Source of the DNA: Cryobacterium glucosi
Lineage (GTDB): Bacteria > Actinomycetota > Actinomycetes > Actinomycetales > Microbacteriaceae
Assembly: GCF_004402235.1 (NCBI RefSeq)
Contig: NZ_SOFS01000018.1
Coordinates: 121,438 to 185,437, forward strand
Length of the DNA: 64,000 nt
Reading direction: 5' to 3'
Shown one piece after another: positions 37,598-46,216 of the stretch. Every line of letters begins with the position of its first letter. Positions within the stretch are counted from its first letter, which is position 1. A program made the translations under genes and the position numbers. The notes below the pieces were generated by a model. It was not told the DNA's origin. It ran no database searches and saw only the letters and a list, made by a program, of their open reading frames with translations.

Positions 37598-40500
37598 GTG
37601 ACCGACTTCTTCCTCTCCGACGAAACGCTGTCGCTGCCCGCGTCCCCGACGGAACCCGTTCCCGCCGCGTTTCCCCTGATCGCCTCGCTGGCACCCCTCG
37701 TGGCGGCCGGCGTGATCTGGCTCGTGACCGGTTCAGCGTTCGTGCTGGTGTTCGCCGTGCTCGGCCCGGTGATCGCCGTGGCGAGCGTGGTCGACGGGCG
37801 CCGAGCCGCACGCCGCACCCGCCGCCGCGATGCCGCCGCGCACTCCGCGGCTCTCGCCGAGCTGCGGAACGCGGTCACCGAGCGCCACACCGAGCTGCGG
37901 CTGCGGCGCTGGCAGGAGACCCCGTCGGCGGCGCAGCTCCTCGAGACGCCGGACCGGGCATCCCGCTGGAGATCCCGGGCCGGGGGCGCAGTACCCGTGG
38001 TGCTGGGATCGGGTAGCACGGCGAGCGGTATCCGTCTCGAGGGAACCGGCTCGGAGCGGGAGCTGCGAGCCTGGGCCGCCACGCTCCTGGACGCACCCGT
38101 CACAGCGGATGCCTCTGGCGGCGTCGCGCTCGTCGGGCCCACCGCCCTCGTGCGCGCGTTCGCCCGGGCGCTGCTCGTGCAGCTCGCATTCGCCCTGGCA
38201 CCCGACCGTTTTGCCCTGGAACCGGTCGTTTCGGATCAACCGGACGACGACTGGGCGTGGACAGGGGCCCTGCCGCACACGACCCGGGCGGGCGGCGTGG
38301 CAGACGCGGGTCCCGCGGAGACCGTTGGGCCCGCGGACCGCAGAGGCCCCGGGGAGGCAGCCCGGAAGGTCGTGCTGCTTCGGTTCACCGACATGCCGGT
38401 CGCAGGCAACCACGCTCCCACCGTCGAACCGCGACAGGGACACCGGCGGGTGCCGTGGCTGCTGCTGGCCACGGACCTCGTCGACGTGCCGCCCGGTTAC
38501 GCGACGGTCGTGCGTCTTCACAGTGCAACGAAGGCCGAGGTGCTCTTCCTTGCGGAATCCGAGCACCCGGGGATCCCCGGGAGCCCGGGGAGCTCCGCGG
38601 GTCAGGGGTCTCGTCGGGGGTCGTCCCAGCGCCCGGACTTCCGGCCGGAGTTCGTCACGAGGGAACAGGCGATCGGCTTCGCCCGGCTGCTCCGAGAGCG
38701 TGCGGCAACGGCGGGTCTTCTCGGTGGGCATCGTTCGCTGCCCGCCCGGGTGACGCGCGCCGAGCTGGCCGCGATCACCGGGCATCCGCTCGCCGCTGTG
38801 GCGGCGGACCGGGACGGTCTCGCGTGCGCGATCGGTATCGGCGCCGACGGGCCGGTCACGCTCGACCTCGTCGGCCAGGGTCCGCACGCCGTTGTCGGCG
38901 GCACCACCGGGAGCGGCAAGAGCGAACTGCTGGTCAGCTGGGTCAGCCAGATCGCCGCGGATCGCGCGCCGGACGAGGTCACCTTCCTGCTCATCGACTT
39001 CAAGGGCGGTGCCGCGTTCCGCCCGCTCGCTGTTCTCCCGCACTGTGTCGGGCTGGTCACCGACCTCGACGGGCACCGGGCGGAGCGCGCCCTCGCGAGC
39101 CTCGCAGCGGAGCTTCGTCACCGCGAGCGGGTGCTCGCCGCAGCGGGTGCGAGGGATCTCGCCGAATGGCGTTCGCTCGGCGGGCCGGCGTCGCCGGAGA
39201 GGCCCGCGTTGCCGCGGCTCGTGATCGTCGTCGACGAGTTCGCGACCATGCTCGCGTCGTTTCCGGAACTGCACGCGCTCTTCGTCGATATTGCGGCCAG
39301 GGGACGCTCGCTCGGTGTGCACCTCGTGCTGTGCACGCAGCGCCCCGCCGGAGTTGTGCGGGACGCGCTGCTCGCCAACTGCACGCTCCGGATCTCCCTG
39401 CGCGTCAACAACGCGGCGGACAGCCAGGCGGTGCTCGGGACGGATGCCGCGGCCGCCATCGCCGCCGCCGTTCCCGGTCGCTGCCTGATCGCGCTGGGGG
39501 ATGGCGGCCCAGAGGCCTGCCAGGTCGCCGTCACCTCGGGCGCGGAGATCGAGGCCCTGGCTGCGGTCGCGGGCTCAGCCAGGGACGGAGGAGTCGTGCT
39601 GCCCCGGCACCCTCGCCGACCGTGGCTCGATCCGCTCCCCGCCGTGGTGGCCCTCGCCGACCTCGAGGGGCTTCCGGACCTCGGCAGGCCCGATTCGGAG
39701 CTCCATGCGCCGGACAGGACCCCGGGCGGCGAACCGGAATTCCGCTTCGGACTGGTCGACGAGCCGGACCGGCAACGGTACGGCGTGGCCCGGTATGGTC
39801 CAGGGGACGGCAACATGTTCGTCCTCGGCGGAGCGCGCAGCGGCAAGACCTCGGTGCTCGCCGTTTTCGCGTCCCAGGCACGCGCCGCGCACTCGTGGGT
39901 CGGTTGGCCGAATCCCGACGTCGAAGCGGTCTGGGACGCCCTCACCGAGGCGCGCCGCTGGATCGACCGGGGAGGCGCGGGCCGGGTTCGCACCGCTCAG
40001 GCCGGTGCAGGCCCGGACCGCCGCGCCCGCTCGAGGCTCCTGTTCCTCGACGATTTCGATTCGGTCTGCGCCCGCTGGGAGCCCGACCACCGGCAGGCGG
40101 CGCTCGAATGCCTCGCGAGCCTGCTTCGCGACGGACTGCCGGTCGGACTGCGCGTCGTGGTCACGGCGCAACGCCTCACCGGGCCGCTTCAGAACCTGGC
40201 GGCGCTGTGCCAGGAACACCTGTTGCTGCGCCTGCCCGACCGGGCCGAACACCTCGCCGCAGGGGGACAGGCGGCCCAGTTCGACCCAACCCTCCCTCCC
40301 GGCGGCGGACACTGGCGTGGCCGGCGCATCCAGGTGCTCGCTCCACAATCTCCTGTCCCGCACACGGCTGCATCCCCGGTCGCCGGCAGACCGGACCGCG
40401 CAGTCCCCGGCCCTGACGCGCGCCCGACCGCGACCGTACTCGCTCTCGCAGCGGGCACATCGATCATCCACGTGAGCGGGTCCCCGGCCCGCTCCGCCGC

Positions 40501-40822
40501 TCACCTTCGAGCGGATGCCGCGCACCCGGACGTTGTGGAGCTGACCGCCGGTGCCGGTGCCGCGAAACCGGAGGCAGTCCTGGCCCGGCATGGCGCGGCG
40601 ACCGTCTTCATCGGGGATCCCGAGACCTGGCAGGCCAACTGGTCGCTCCTGGCCGCGCTTCGGGTTCATTCACCCATCGTCTTCGACGGCTGCACCCTCG
40701 CCGATTACCGCATGCTGACCCGCAGGCGGGATCTCCCGCCACCCCTGGCACCCGGCCGCGGCCATCTCTGGTCCCTGTCGCCCGAAGGCGACCTCAGCAG
40801 GGTGGCCTTCGGTGCGGCGTGA
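37598..40822 (+). CDS. FtsK/SpoIIIE-like (EccC/EssC-type) membrane ATPase
   Basis: The protein has 1074 residues from the GTG chosen. Two close N-terminal helices (FPLIASLAPLVAAGVIWLVTGSAFVLVFAVLGPVIAVASVV) are followed by an Arg-rich stretch, as in EssC/EccC. The first ATPase domain has Walker A GGTTGSGKSE (Lys441) and Walker B IVVDEF (Asp546-Glu547), plus KGGAAFRPLAVLPHCVGLVTDL, typical of type VII secretion motors. The second has GGARSGKTS (Lys750) and LLFLDDFDSV, without the catalytic Glu. A third, degenerate nucleotide-fold region ends the protein. No WXG100, EccB/D or MycP gene is in view. The frame is open 354 bases further upstream but overlaps the FHA gene, so a nearer start is likely. 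Confidence 0.88.
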   Translation: MTDFFLSDETLSLPASPTEPVPAAFPLIASLAPLVAAGVIWLVTGSAFVLVFAVLGPVIAVASVVDGRRAARRTRRRDAAAHSAALAELRNAVTERHTELRLRRWQETPSAAQLLETPDRASRWRSRAGGAVPVVLGSGSTASGIRLEGTGSERELRAWAATLLDAPVTADASGGVALVGPTALVRAFARALLVQLAFALAPDRFALEPVVSDQPDDDWAWTGALPHTTRAGGVADAGPAETVGPADRRGPGEAARKVVLLRFTDMPVAGNHAPTVEPRQGHRRVPWLLLATDLVDVPPGYATVVRLHSATKAEVLFLAESEHPGIPGSPGSSAGQGSRRGSSQRPDFRPEFVTREQAIGFARLLRERAATAGLLGGHRSLPARVTRAELAAITGHPLAAVAADRDGLACAIGIGADGPVTLDLVGQGPHAVVGGTTGSGKSELLVSWVSQIAADRAPDEVTFLLIDFKGGAAFRPLAVLPHCVGLVTDLDGHRAERALASLAAELRHRERVLAAAGARDLAEWRSLGGPASPERPALPRLVIVVDEFATMLASFPELHALFVDIAARGRSLGVHLVLCTQRPAGVVRDALLANCTLRISLRVNNAADSQAVLGTDAAAAIAAAVPGRCLIALGDGGPEACQVAVTSGAEIEALAAVAGSARDGGVVLPRHPRRPWLDPLPAVVALADLEGLPDLGRPDSELHAPDRTPGGEPEFRFGLVDEPDRQRYGVARYGPGDGNMFVLGGARSGKTSVLAVFASQARAAHSWVGWPNPDVEAVWDALTEARRWIDRGGAGRVRTAQAGAGPDRRARSRLLFLDDFDSVCARWEPDHRQAALECLASLLRDGLPVGLRVVVTAQRLTGPLQNLAALCQEHLLLRLPDRAEHLAAGGQAAQFDPTLPPGGGHWRGRRIQVLAPQSPVPHTAASPVAGRPDRAVPGPDARPTATVLALAAGTSIIHVSGSPARSAAHLRADAAHPDVVELTAGAGAAKPEAVLARHGAATVFIGDPETWQANWSLLAALRVHSPIVFDGCTLADYRMLTRRRDLPPPLAPGRGHLWSLSPEGDLSRVAFGAA

Positions 40823-40914
40823 TTCCGGTCGGGCCTCGGGCGCCACCCGACCAGCGCAAGCGCCCATTTCGAGTGTCAAACGACGCCGAGACCACTGATT
40901 TCGTGACAAGTGCG

Positions 40915-40976
40915 TTACGTAATCGATGATTTGGTCACTCAGCCGTGACTAACGGCCCGCGCTGTGCGAGTATCTA
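40915..40976 (+). promoter_or_regulatory. Control region of the polyamine-type transporter operon
   Basis: The 212-base gap before the operon holds TTACGTAA (40915-40922), the inverted repeat GTCAC-N6-GTGAC (40934-40949) and TATCTA (40971-40976) as a possible -10. A leader of about 55 bases would follow, with a small CACCC/GGGTG hairpin before the ribosome site. The binding proteins are unknown. Confidence 0.45.
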
Positions 40977-41034
40977 GCAACTCACCCGTCGTCGTGTGGG
41001 TGTTCGCTCGCTGAAACGCAAGGAGACCCCAGAC

Positions 41035-42246
41035 ATGATGCCGAGGCCGTTGCCCGCCGACCCGATGATCCGCCAGCTCGTCCGCCAGGCCCAGCATGCC
41101 ACCCTGGGTCGTCGCACCCTGCTCGCCGGAGCGGGCGCCGGGGCCGCGGCCCTCGCCCTTGCTGCGTGCTCCACCGGTGGAGCAGCCAAGCCCTCCGCGG
41201 CCGCCGACGTCTCCGATTCAGACAAAACCATCCGCTGGGACAACTGGGCGCTCTACATCGATGTAGACGACGCCGGCAGCTACCCCACGCTTGCGGCGTT
41301 CACCGCCGAAACCGGCATCAAGGTCGCGTACACGGAAGCCGTCGACGACAACAACACCTACTACGGCAAGGTCAAGGACCAGCTCGCCCTCGGCAAAGAC
41401 ATCGGCGCCGATGTCGCGTGCCTCACCGACTGGATGGTGGGCCGGCTGATCCGCTTCGGTTACACCCAGGGCCTCGACCACGCGAACATCCCCAACCTGA
41501 GCAACCTGCTCCCGTCCCTCAAGGACGTCGACTTCGACCCGGGTCGCGCGATGAGCGTGCCGTGGCAGGGCGGCTTCGCCGGGATCGCCTGGAACAAGGA
41601 AAAGCTCCCCAACGGCTTCACCTCGGTCTCCGAGCTGTGGGACCCGAGCCTCAAGGGCCGCATCGGCGTCCTCTCCGAGATGCGGGACACGATGGGCCTG
41701 ATCATGCTCGACCAGGGCGTCGACATCTCCGGGAAGTGGGGCGACTCCGAATTCGGCGCCGCGATCGACGAGTTCAAGAAGCAGGTCGCCAACGGCCAGG
41801 TCCGCAACATCAAGGGCAACTCCTACAAGGAAGACCTCGTCAACGAGGACACCCTCGCCGCCATCGTCTGGTCGGGCGACATCGTGCAGCTCAACGCCGA
41901 AAACGGCGACAAGTGGGGCTTCGCCGTGCCCGAGAAGGGCGGAACGCTCTGGAACGACAACTTCATCGTTCCGATCGGGTCCCCGCGCAAGAAGAACGTC
42001 GAAAAGCTGATCAACTACTACTACGAGCCAGAGGTCGCCGCAGAGGTCGCCGCGTACGTGAACTACATCACCCCCGTCGCCGGTGCGAAGGAAGCCGCGA
42101 TGGCGATCGACCCCGAGCTCGCGAACAACCAGCTGATCTTCCCTGACGCCTCGACCCTCGCGAAGGCGCACGTGTTCCGCACCCTCGACGGGACAGAGGA
42201 ACAGAAGTACGGCGCCGACTTCCAGTCGATCCTGCTGGGAGCCTAG
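41035..42246 (+). CDS. potD: Polyamine-type ABC transporter substrate-binding lipoprotein
   Basis: The protein has 403 residues. The signal is of the Tat-lipoprotein kind: GRRTLLAGAGAGAAALALAACS with twin Arg at 26-27 and lipobox Cys45. The mature part is a PotD/PotF-like bacterial family 1 binding protein: IRWDNWALYIDVDDAGSYPTLAAFTAETGIKVAYTEAVDDNNTYYGKV, then VPWQGGFAGIAWNKEKL, LVNEDTLAAIVWSGD and VPEKGGTLWNDNFIVP, with acidic and aromatic residues as in spermidine/putrescine binders. AAGGAG precedes a double ATG. It is the first gene of a D-A-B-C operon. The exact substrate is inferred from family and neighbours. Confidence 0.9.
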   Translation: MMPRPLPADPMIRQLVRQAQHATLGRRTLLAGAGAGAAALALAACSTGGAAKPSAAADVSDSDKTIRWDNWALYIDVDDAGSYPTLAAFTAETGIKVAYTEAVDDNNTYYGKVKDQLALGKDIGADVACLTDWMVGRLIRFGYTQGLDHANIPNLSNLLPSLKDVDFDPGRAMSVPWQGGFAGIAWNKEKLPNGFTSVSELWDPSLKGRIGVLSEMRDTMGLIMLDQGVDISGKWGDSEFGAAIDEFKKQVANGQVRNIKGNSYKEDLVNEDTLAAIVWSGDIVQLNAENGDKWGFAVPEKGGTLWNDNFIVPIGSPRKKNVEKLINYYYEPEVAAEVAAYVNYITPVAGAKEAAMAIDPELANNQLIFPDASTLAKAHVFRTLDGTEEQKYGADFQSILLGA

Positions 42247-42247
42247 G

Positions 42248-43453
42248 GTGGCATCCGGCACCTTCGCCGATTCGGGTGCCGACCTCGAACTGGTCGGAAT
42301 CCAGAAGCGTTTCCCCGGCTTCACGGCCATCGAACACCTCGATCTCTCGATCCCGGCCGGCTCCTTCTTCGCCCTGCTCGGCCCGTCCGGCTGTGGCAAG
42401 ACCACGACGCTCCGGCTCGTCGCCGGCCTCGAGGAGCCGACCGCCGGCAGCATCCTGATCGGCGGGGCGGATGTCACGCAGCAGAAGGCCTTCCAGCGCC
42501 CGGTCAACACGGTGTTCCAGAGCTATGCGCTCTTCCCGCACATGACGGTCCTCGAAAACGTCGCCTTCGGACTCCGCCGCCGGAAGATCGCCGACCCGGT
42601 CGGCAAGGCGCACGAGGCGCTCCGGCTCGTCGAGCTCGACCACCTCGCCGCGCGCAAGCCACAGCAGCTGTCCGGCGGGCAGCAGCAGCGGGTCGCCCTC
42701 GCCAGGGCGATCGTGAACAAGCCGGCACTCCTGTTGCTCGACGAACCGCTCGGCGCCCTCGACCTCAAGCTGCGCCGCCAGATGCAGCTCGAACTCAAAA
42801 CCATCCAGGAGGAAGTCGGCCTCACCTTCCTGCATGTCACCCACGACCAGGAGGAGGCCATGACCATGGCCGACACCATCGCGGTGATGAACAAGGGCCG
42901 GATCGAACAGATGGGCGCGCCCGAGCTGCTCTACGAGCTGCCGAAGACGGCGTTCGTCGCGAACTTCCTCGGCCAGTCGAACCTCTTCACCGGGCCCGTC
43001 ATCGGCAGCACGAGCACCTCGATCACCGTCGACATCGCCGGGCACCGGGTACTGGTCCCCGCCGACCGGGCGCACCGCCACGCCGGCGAGGTCACGATCG
43101 GCGTCCGGCCGGAGAAGATGTGGCTGCATCGCAAGGCGCCCGTCGAGGCCGCCGACCGCAATGTCATGGGTCCCGGCCGGGTGATCGACGTGTCATTCAG
43201 CGGCGTGAGCACCCAGTATCTCGTCGCCGTGCCGTACATCGGCACCCTGATCGTCTTCGCCCAGAACATGGCCTTCGGCCCGGTGGCGGATGTCGGCGAC
43301 GAGGTCTGGCTCGACTGGCACGTCGAGCACGGCTTCGGCCTCGAAGATGAACCCGTTCCGGGAGCCGGGCCCCGGTTCGCCGCGGACACCGACACCCGGA
43401 GCATCGCGGCGCAGCGCCGCGAGTCCCTCGTCACGGAGCTCGAGGAGGCCTAG
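42248..43453 (+). CDS. potA: Polyamine-type ABC transporter ATPase
   Basis: The protein has 401 residues. The nucleotide-binding domain has Walker A LGPSGCGKTTT, Q-loop FQSYALFPHMTV, signature LSGGQQQRVALARAIVNKP, Walker B LLLLDEPLGALD and H-loop VTHDQEEA. A C-terminal TOBE domain (VIGVRPEKMWLHRK region) marks the PotA/MalK-type importer class. It energises uptake through the two permeases downstream. The start is GTG one base after the binding-protein stop, and its stop shares one base with the next GTG (TAGTG). Confidence 0.95.
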   Translation: MASGTFADSGADLELVGIQKRFPGFTAIEHLDLSIPAGSFFALLGPSGCGKTTTLRLVAGLEEPTAGSILIGGADVTQQKAFQRPVNTVFQSYALFPHMTVLENVAFGLRRRKIADPVGKAHEALRLVELDHLAARKPQQLSGGQQQRVALARAIVNKPALLLLDEPLGALDLKLRRQMQLELKTIQEEVGLTFLHVTHDQEEAMTMADTIAVMNKGRIEQMGAPELLYELPKTAFVANFLGQSNLFTGPVIGSTSTSITVDIAGHRVLVPADRAHRHAGEVTIGVRPEKMWLHRKAPVEAADRNVMGPGRVIDVSFSGVSTQYLVAVPYIGTLIVFAQNMAFGPVADVGDEVWLDWHVEHGFGLEDEPVPGAGPRFAADTDTRSIAAQRRESLVTELEEA

Positions 43454-44367
43454 TGGCGTTCGCGGCCTTCGCCACCACGACTGCGCAGGCAGACCCGGCC
43501 CCGCGGCGACGCAGCCGGGTCGCCATCCTGTTGCTGTTGCCCGGCATCCTCTATCTCGTTCTGTTCTTCCTGACCCCGCTCGTCTCGCTCCTGATCACCT
43601 CGTTCCAGGCCCCTGCGGAATTCGGGGACATCGGCCAGTACACCTACGCGTTCAACTGGCAGAACTACGTCGACGTCGTCACCGATTACTGGCCGCACAT
43701 CGTGCGGTCCTTCGCCTTCGCCCTCGCCGCGACGGTGCTCGCCCTGCTGTTCAGCTACCCGCTCGCGTACTTCATCGGTGTGACCGCGCGGCGCTGGCCG
43801 CTGCTGCAGAGCCTGATGCTCGTGCTCGTGATCGCCCCGTTCTTCATCAGCTTTCTGCTGCGCACCCTGGCCTGGAAGCAGCTCCTCTCCGACGAGTCCT
43901 TCGTCGTGACGAGCCTCAAGGCCGTCTCGCTGCTGGCACCGGATGCCCACCTCACCGGGACCCCGATCGCCGTCATCTTCGGGTTGACCTACAATTTCAT
44001 CCCGTTCATGACACTTCCGCTCTACACGACTCTGGAGCGGCTCGACCTGCGCTACCTCGAGGCGGCGAGCGACCTGTACGCGCACCCGTTCGAGGTGTTC
44101 CGCAAGGTGACGATTCCATTGTCGATGCCAGGGATCGTCGCGGGCACCCTGCTGACCTTCATCCCCGCCGCCGGCGACTATGTCAACGCGAGTCGCGACT
44201 TCCTGGGCGGACCGGACAGCCAGATGATCGGCAACGTGATCGAGGCCAACTTCCTGGTCCTGTTGAACTACCCGGCGGCCGCGGCGCTCTCGATCATCCT
44301 GATGAGCGTGATTCTCGTGATCGTCGGAATCTACGTCAAGCGCGCGGGCACGGAGGAACTGCTGTGA
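43453..44367 (+). CDS. potB: Polyamine-type ABC transporter permease 1
   Basis: This 304-residue permease of the PotB class has six helices, beginning ILLLLPGILYLVLFFLTPLVSLL. The EAA loop that docks the ATPase is YLEAASDLYAHPFEVFRKVTIPLSMPGI. It starts with GTG overlapping the ATPase stop by one base and ends in a four-base overlap (GTGA) with the second permease, so the operon is tightly coupled. Confidence 0.94.
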   Translation: MAFAAFATTTAQADPAPRRRSRVAILLLLPGILYLVLFFLTPLVSLLITSFQAPAEFGDIGQYTYAFNWQNYVDVVTDYWPHIVRSFAFALAATVLALLFSYPLAYFIGVTARRWPLLQSLMLVLVIAPFFISFLLRTLAWKQLLSDESFVVTSLKAVSLLAPDAHLTGTPIAVIFGLTYNFIPFMTLPLYTTLERLDLRYLEAASDLYAHPFEVFRKVTIPLSMPGIVAGTLLTFIPAAGDYVNASRDFLGGPDSQMIGNVIEANFLVLLNYPAAAALSIILMSVILVIVGIYVKRAGTEELL

Positions 44368-45170
44368 AAATCTCCCTCGGCAGATGGCTGCTGCCGGTCT
44401 ACTCCGCCCTCGCCCTGCTGTTCCTGATGGTTCCGATCGCCTACACGTTCGTCTTCTCGTTCAACGATTCGCTGAAGTCGAACATCACCTGGCGCGGGTT
44501 CACCTTCGACAAGTGGCTCAACGTCTGCGCCGTGCAGAACGGCGCGGTCTGCGAGGCGTTCGGAAACAGCCTCGTGATCGGCTCGGTCGCGACCGTGCTT
44601 GCGACCGTGATGGGCACCATGATCGCGATCGCCATCGTGCGCTACCGGTTCCGGTTCCGCTCGGCGACGAGTCTCCTGCTGTTCCTGCCGATGGCCACCC
44701 CCGAGGTCGTGCTCGGCGCGGGACTCGCCGCGCAGTTCCTGTCGCTCGGCGTCGCCAAGGACATGACCACGATCATCCTCGCGCACACGATGTTCTGCAT
44801 CAGCTTCGTCGTCGTGACCGTCAAGGCCCGCGTCGCGAGCCTCGACCCCGCGCTCGAGGAGGCCGGGCGGGACCTCTACGGCTCGTCGACCCAGGTCTTC
44901 CTCAGGGTGACGCTCCCGCTGCTGGTCCCCGGCATCCTCGCCGCCGCCCTGCTGTCCTTTGCGCTGAGCTTCGACGACTTCATCATCACGAACTTCAACT
45001 CGGGCGCGGTGACGACCTTCCCGAAGTACATCTACATCTCAGCGGCCCGCGGCATCCCGGCCGAGGCGAACGTGATCGCCTCCGCCGTCTTCATCTTCGC
45101 GCTCGTCGTCGTCGTCACAGCGCAGGTGTCCTCCGCGGCACGGGCGAAACGGCTCGCCCGGCAGGGGTAG
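44364..45170 (+). CDS. potC: Polyamine-type ABC transporter permease 2
   Basis: The protein has 268 residues and is of the PotC class. The first helix is LLPVYSALALLFLMVPIAYTFVFSFND and the EAA loop is LEEAGRDLYGSSTQVFLRVTLPLLVPGI. A conserved SFALSFDDFIITNFNSG segment is typical of the family. The GTG start overlaps the preceding gene. The stop is only 11 bases from the convergent asparaginase stop, leaving no room for a separate terminator. Confidence 0.94.
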   Translation: MKISLGRWLLPVYSALALLFLMVPIAYTFVFSFNDSLKSNITWRGFTFDKWLNVCAVQNGAVCEAFGNSLVIGSVATVLATVMGTMIAIAIVRYRFRFRSATSLLLFLPMATPEVVLGAGLAAQFLSLGVAKDMTTIILAHTMFCISFVVVTVKARVASLDPALEEAGRDLYGSSTQVFLRVTLPLLVPGILAAALLSFALSFDDFIITNFNSGAVTTFPKYIYISAARGIPAEANVIASAVFIFALVVVVTAQVSSAARAKRLARQG

Positions 45171-45181
45171 TGGGTGAGTCG

Positions 45182-46216
45182 TCAGCGGTAGCTCGCGTGA
45201 ATGCGCCCGACCGGGTGGCCGCCGCCGTACACGGCGAGGCCGAGGTCGGGAAGCAGCGCCTCGACATCCGTGTGTGCGATCGCGCCGGCGTCGGCGAGCA
45301 GGTTGAGAGCCACGAGCGTCGCCGCGCGCAGGCTGCCGTCCAGGATCTTGAGGGCGACCGTCGTTCCGTTCGGGGCGGCCGCGACCATGATGCCTTCAGC
45401 GCCGCCCTTCACGAACAGGCCGAGCCGATCGATCACGAGGGTGTCCGACTTGCCGGGGCCCGCGACGACCCAGCCGTTCTGGCGAACGGCCTCGGAGAGG
45501 AAGCCGGCTTCGCGGTAGATCGCGAACGGCGAGTTCGACTTGGACGAGGCGATCCGGCCGATACCGCGCGCCAGCCCGGCGAGGGAGAGCGCGTGCACGG
45601 GCGCGCCGCAGCCGTCGACACCCGAGGCGGCCGGGCGTTCGCCGGTGAAGCGTTCGACGACATCGAGAATGCGTTTCTGCAGCGGATGCTCCGGCTCGAG
45701 ATAGCCGGTCAGCGGCCACTCGTTCTGCACGCACGCCACGAGCATCGCCGCGTGCTTGCCCGAGCACTCCATGTAGATGGGGGCCTGGCCGGCGCCGAGG
45801 CGCACGAGCGCGTCGCGGGTGGCGTGGTCGATCGGCCAGGCCGGCGGGCAGGCGAGCGCGGTCTCCGGGATTCCGGCCCGGGAGAGCAGGCCGCGCACGA
45901 GGTCGGCGTGCCGCTGGGTGCCGGTGTGGCTCGCCGTCGCGATCGCGGCGTCCTCGCCGCGCAGGGTGACGCCGCTCGCCATCACGGCGACGGCCTGGAA
46001 CGGCTTCATCGATGAGCGAGGGAAGACCGGACTCGTCACGTCGCCGAGGGAGCGGAGCACGGCGCCCTCAGCCGTGAGCACGACGGCGGAACCGGCGTGC
46101 CTCGATTCGACGAAGCCGCTGCGTTCGACGACGGCGAGTTCGACGGCATCCGTCACGGCGAAGGTCTGCACGGGGTGCGGGAGCTGGGTGTGCCCGATTG
46201 TGTCCGCGAACGACAC
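45182..46216 (-). CDS. Asparaginase (L-asparaginase II family)
   Basis: This 344-residue protein belongs to the Rhizobium-type asparaginase II family and hydrolyses asparagine to aspartate and ammonia. Family marks include AVVERSGFVESRHAGSAVVL, VFPRSSMKPFQAVAV (SxxK-type Ser/Lys), ASHTGTQRHADLV, YMECSGKHAAMLVAC, GVDGCGAPVHALSLAGLARG and APNGTTVALKILDG. The start is a GTG that overlaps the last base of the gabT stop (TAGTG), so it is translated from the same message. The pairing with a GABA transaminase suggests general nitrogen scavenging. Confidence 0.88.
   Translation of the reverse strand: MSFADTIGHTQLPHPVQTFAVTDAVELAVVERSGFVESRHAGSAVVLTAEGAVLRSLGDVTSPVFPRSSMKPFQAVAVMASGVTLRGEDAAIATASHTGTQRHADLVRGLLSRAGIPETALACPPAWPIDHATRDALVRLGAGQAPIYMECSGKHAAMLVACVQNEWPLTGYLEPEHPLQKRILDVVERFTGERPAASGVDGCGAPVHALSLAGLARGIGRIASSKSNSPFAIYREAGFLSEAVRQNGWVVAGPGKSDTLVIDRLGLFVKGGAEGIMVAAAPNGTTVALKILDGSLRAATLVALNLLADAGAIAHTDVEALLPDLGLAVYGGGHPVGRIHASYR

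Noticed and set aside
37598..40822. Calling the locus a true type VII secretion system
   Set aside because: Only the ATPase and FHA parts are present. No WXG100 substrate, EccB, EccD, EccE or mycosin gene was seen in the window.
40823..41034. Riboswitch before the polyamine-type transporter
   Set aside because: Only a small CACCC/GGGTG hairpin and palindromes are visible; no known riboswitch core could be recognised.
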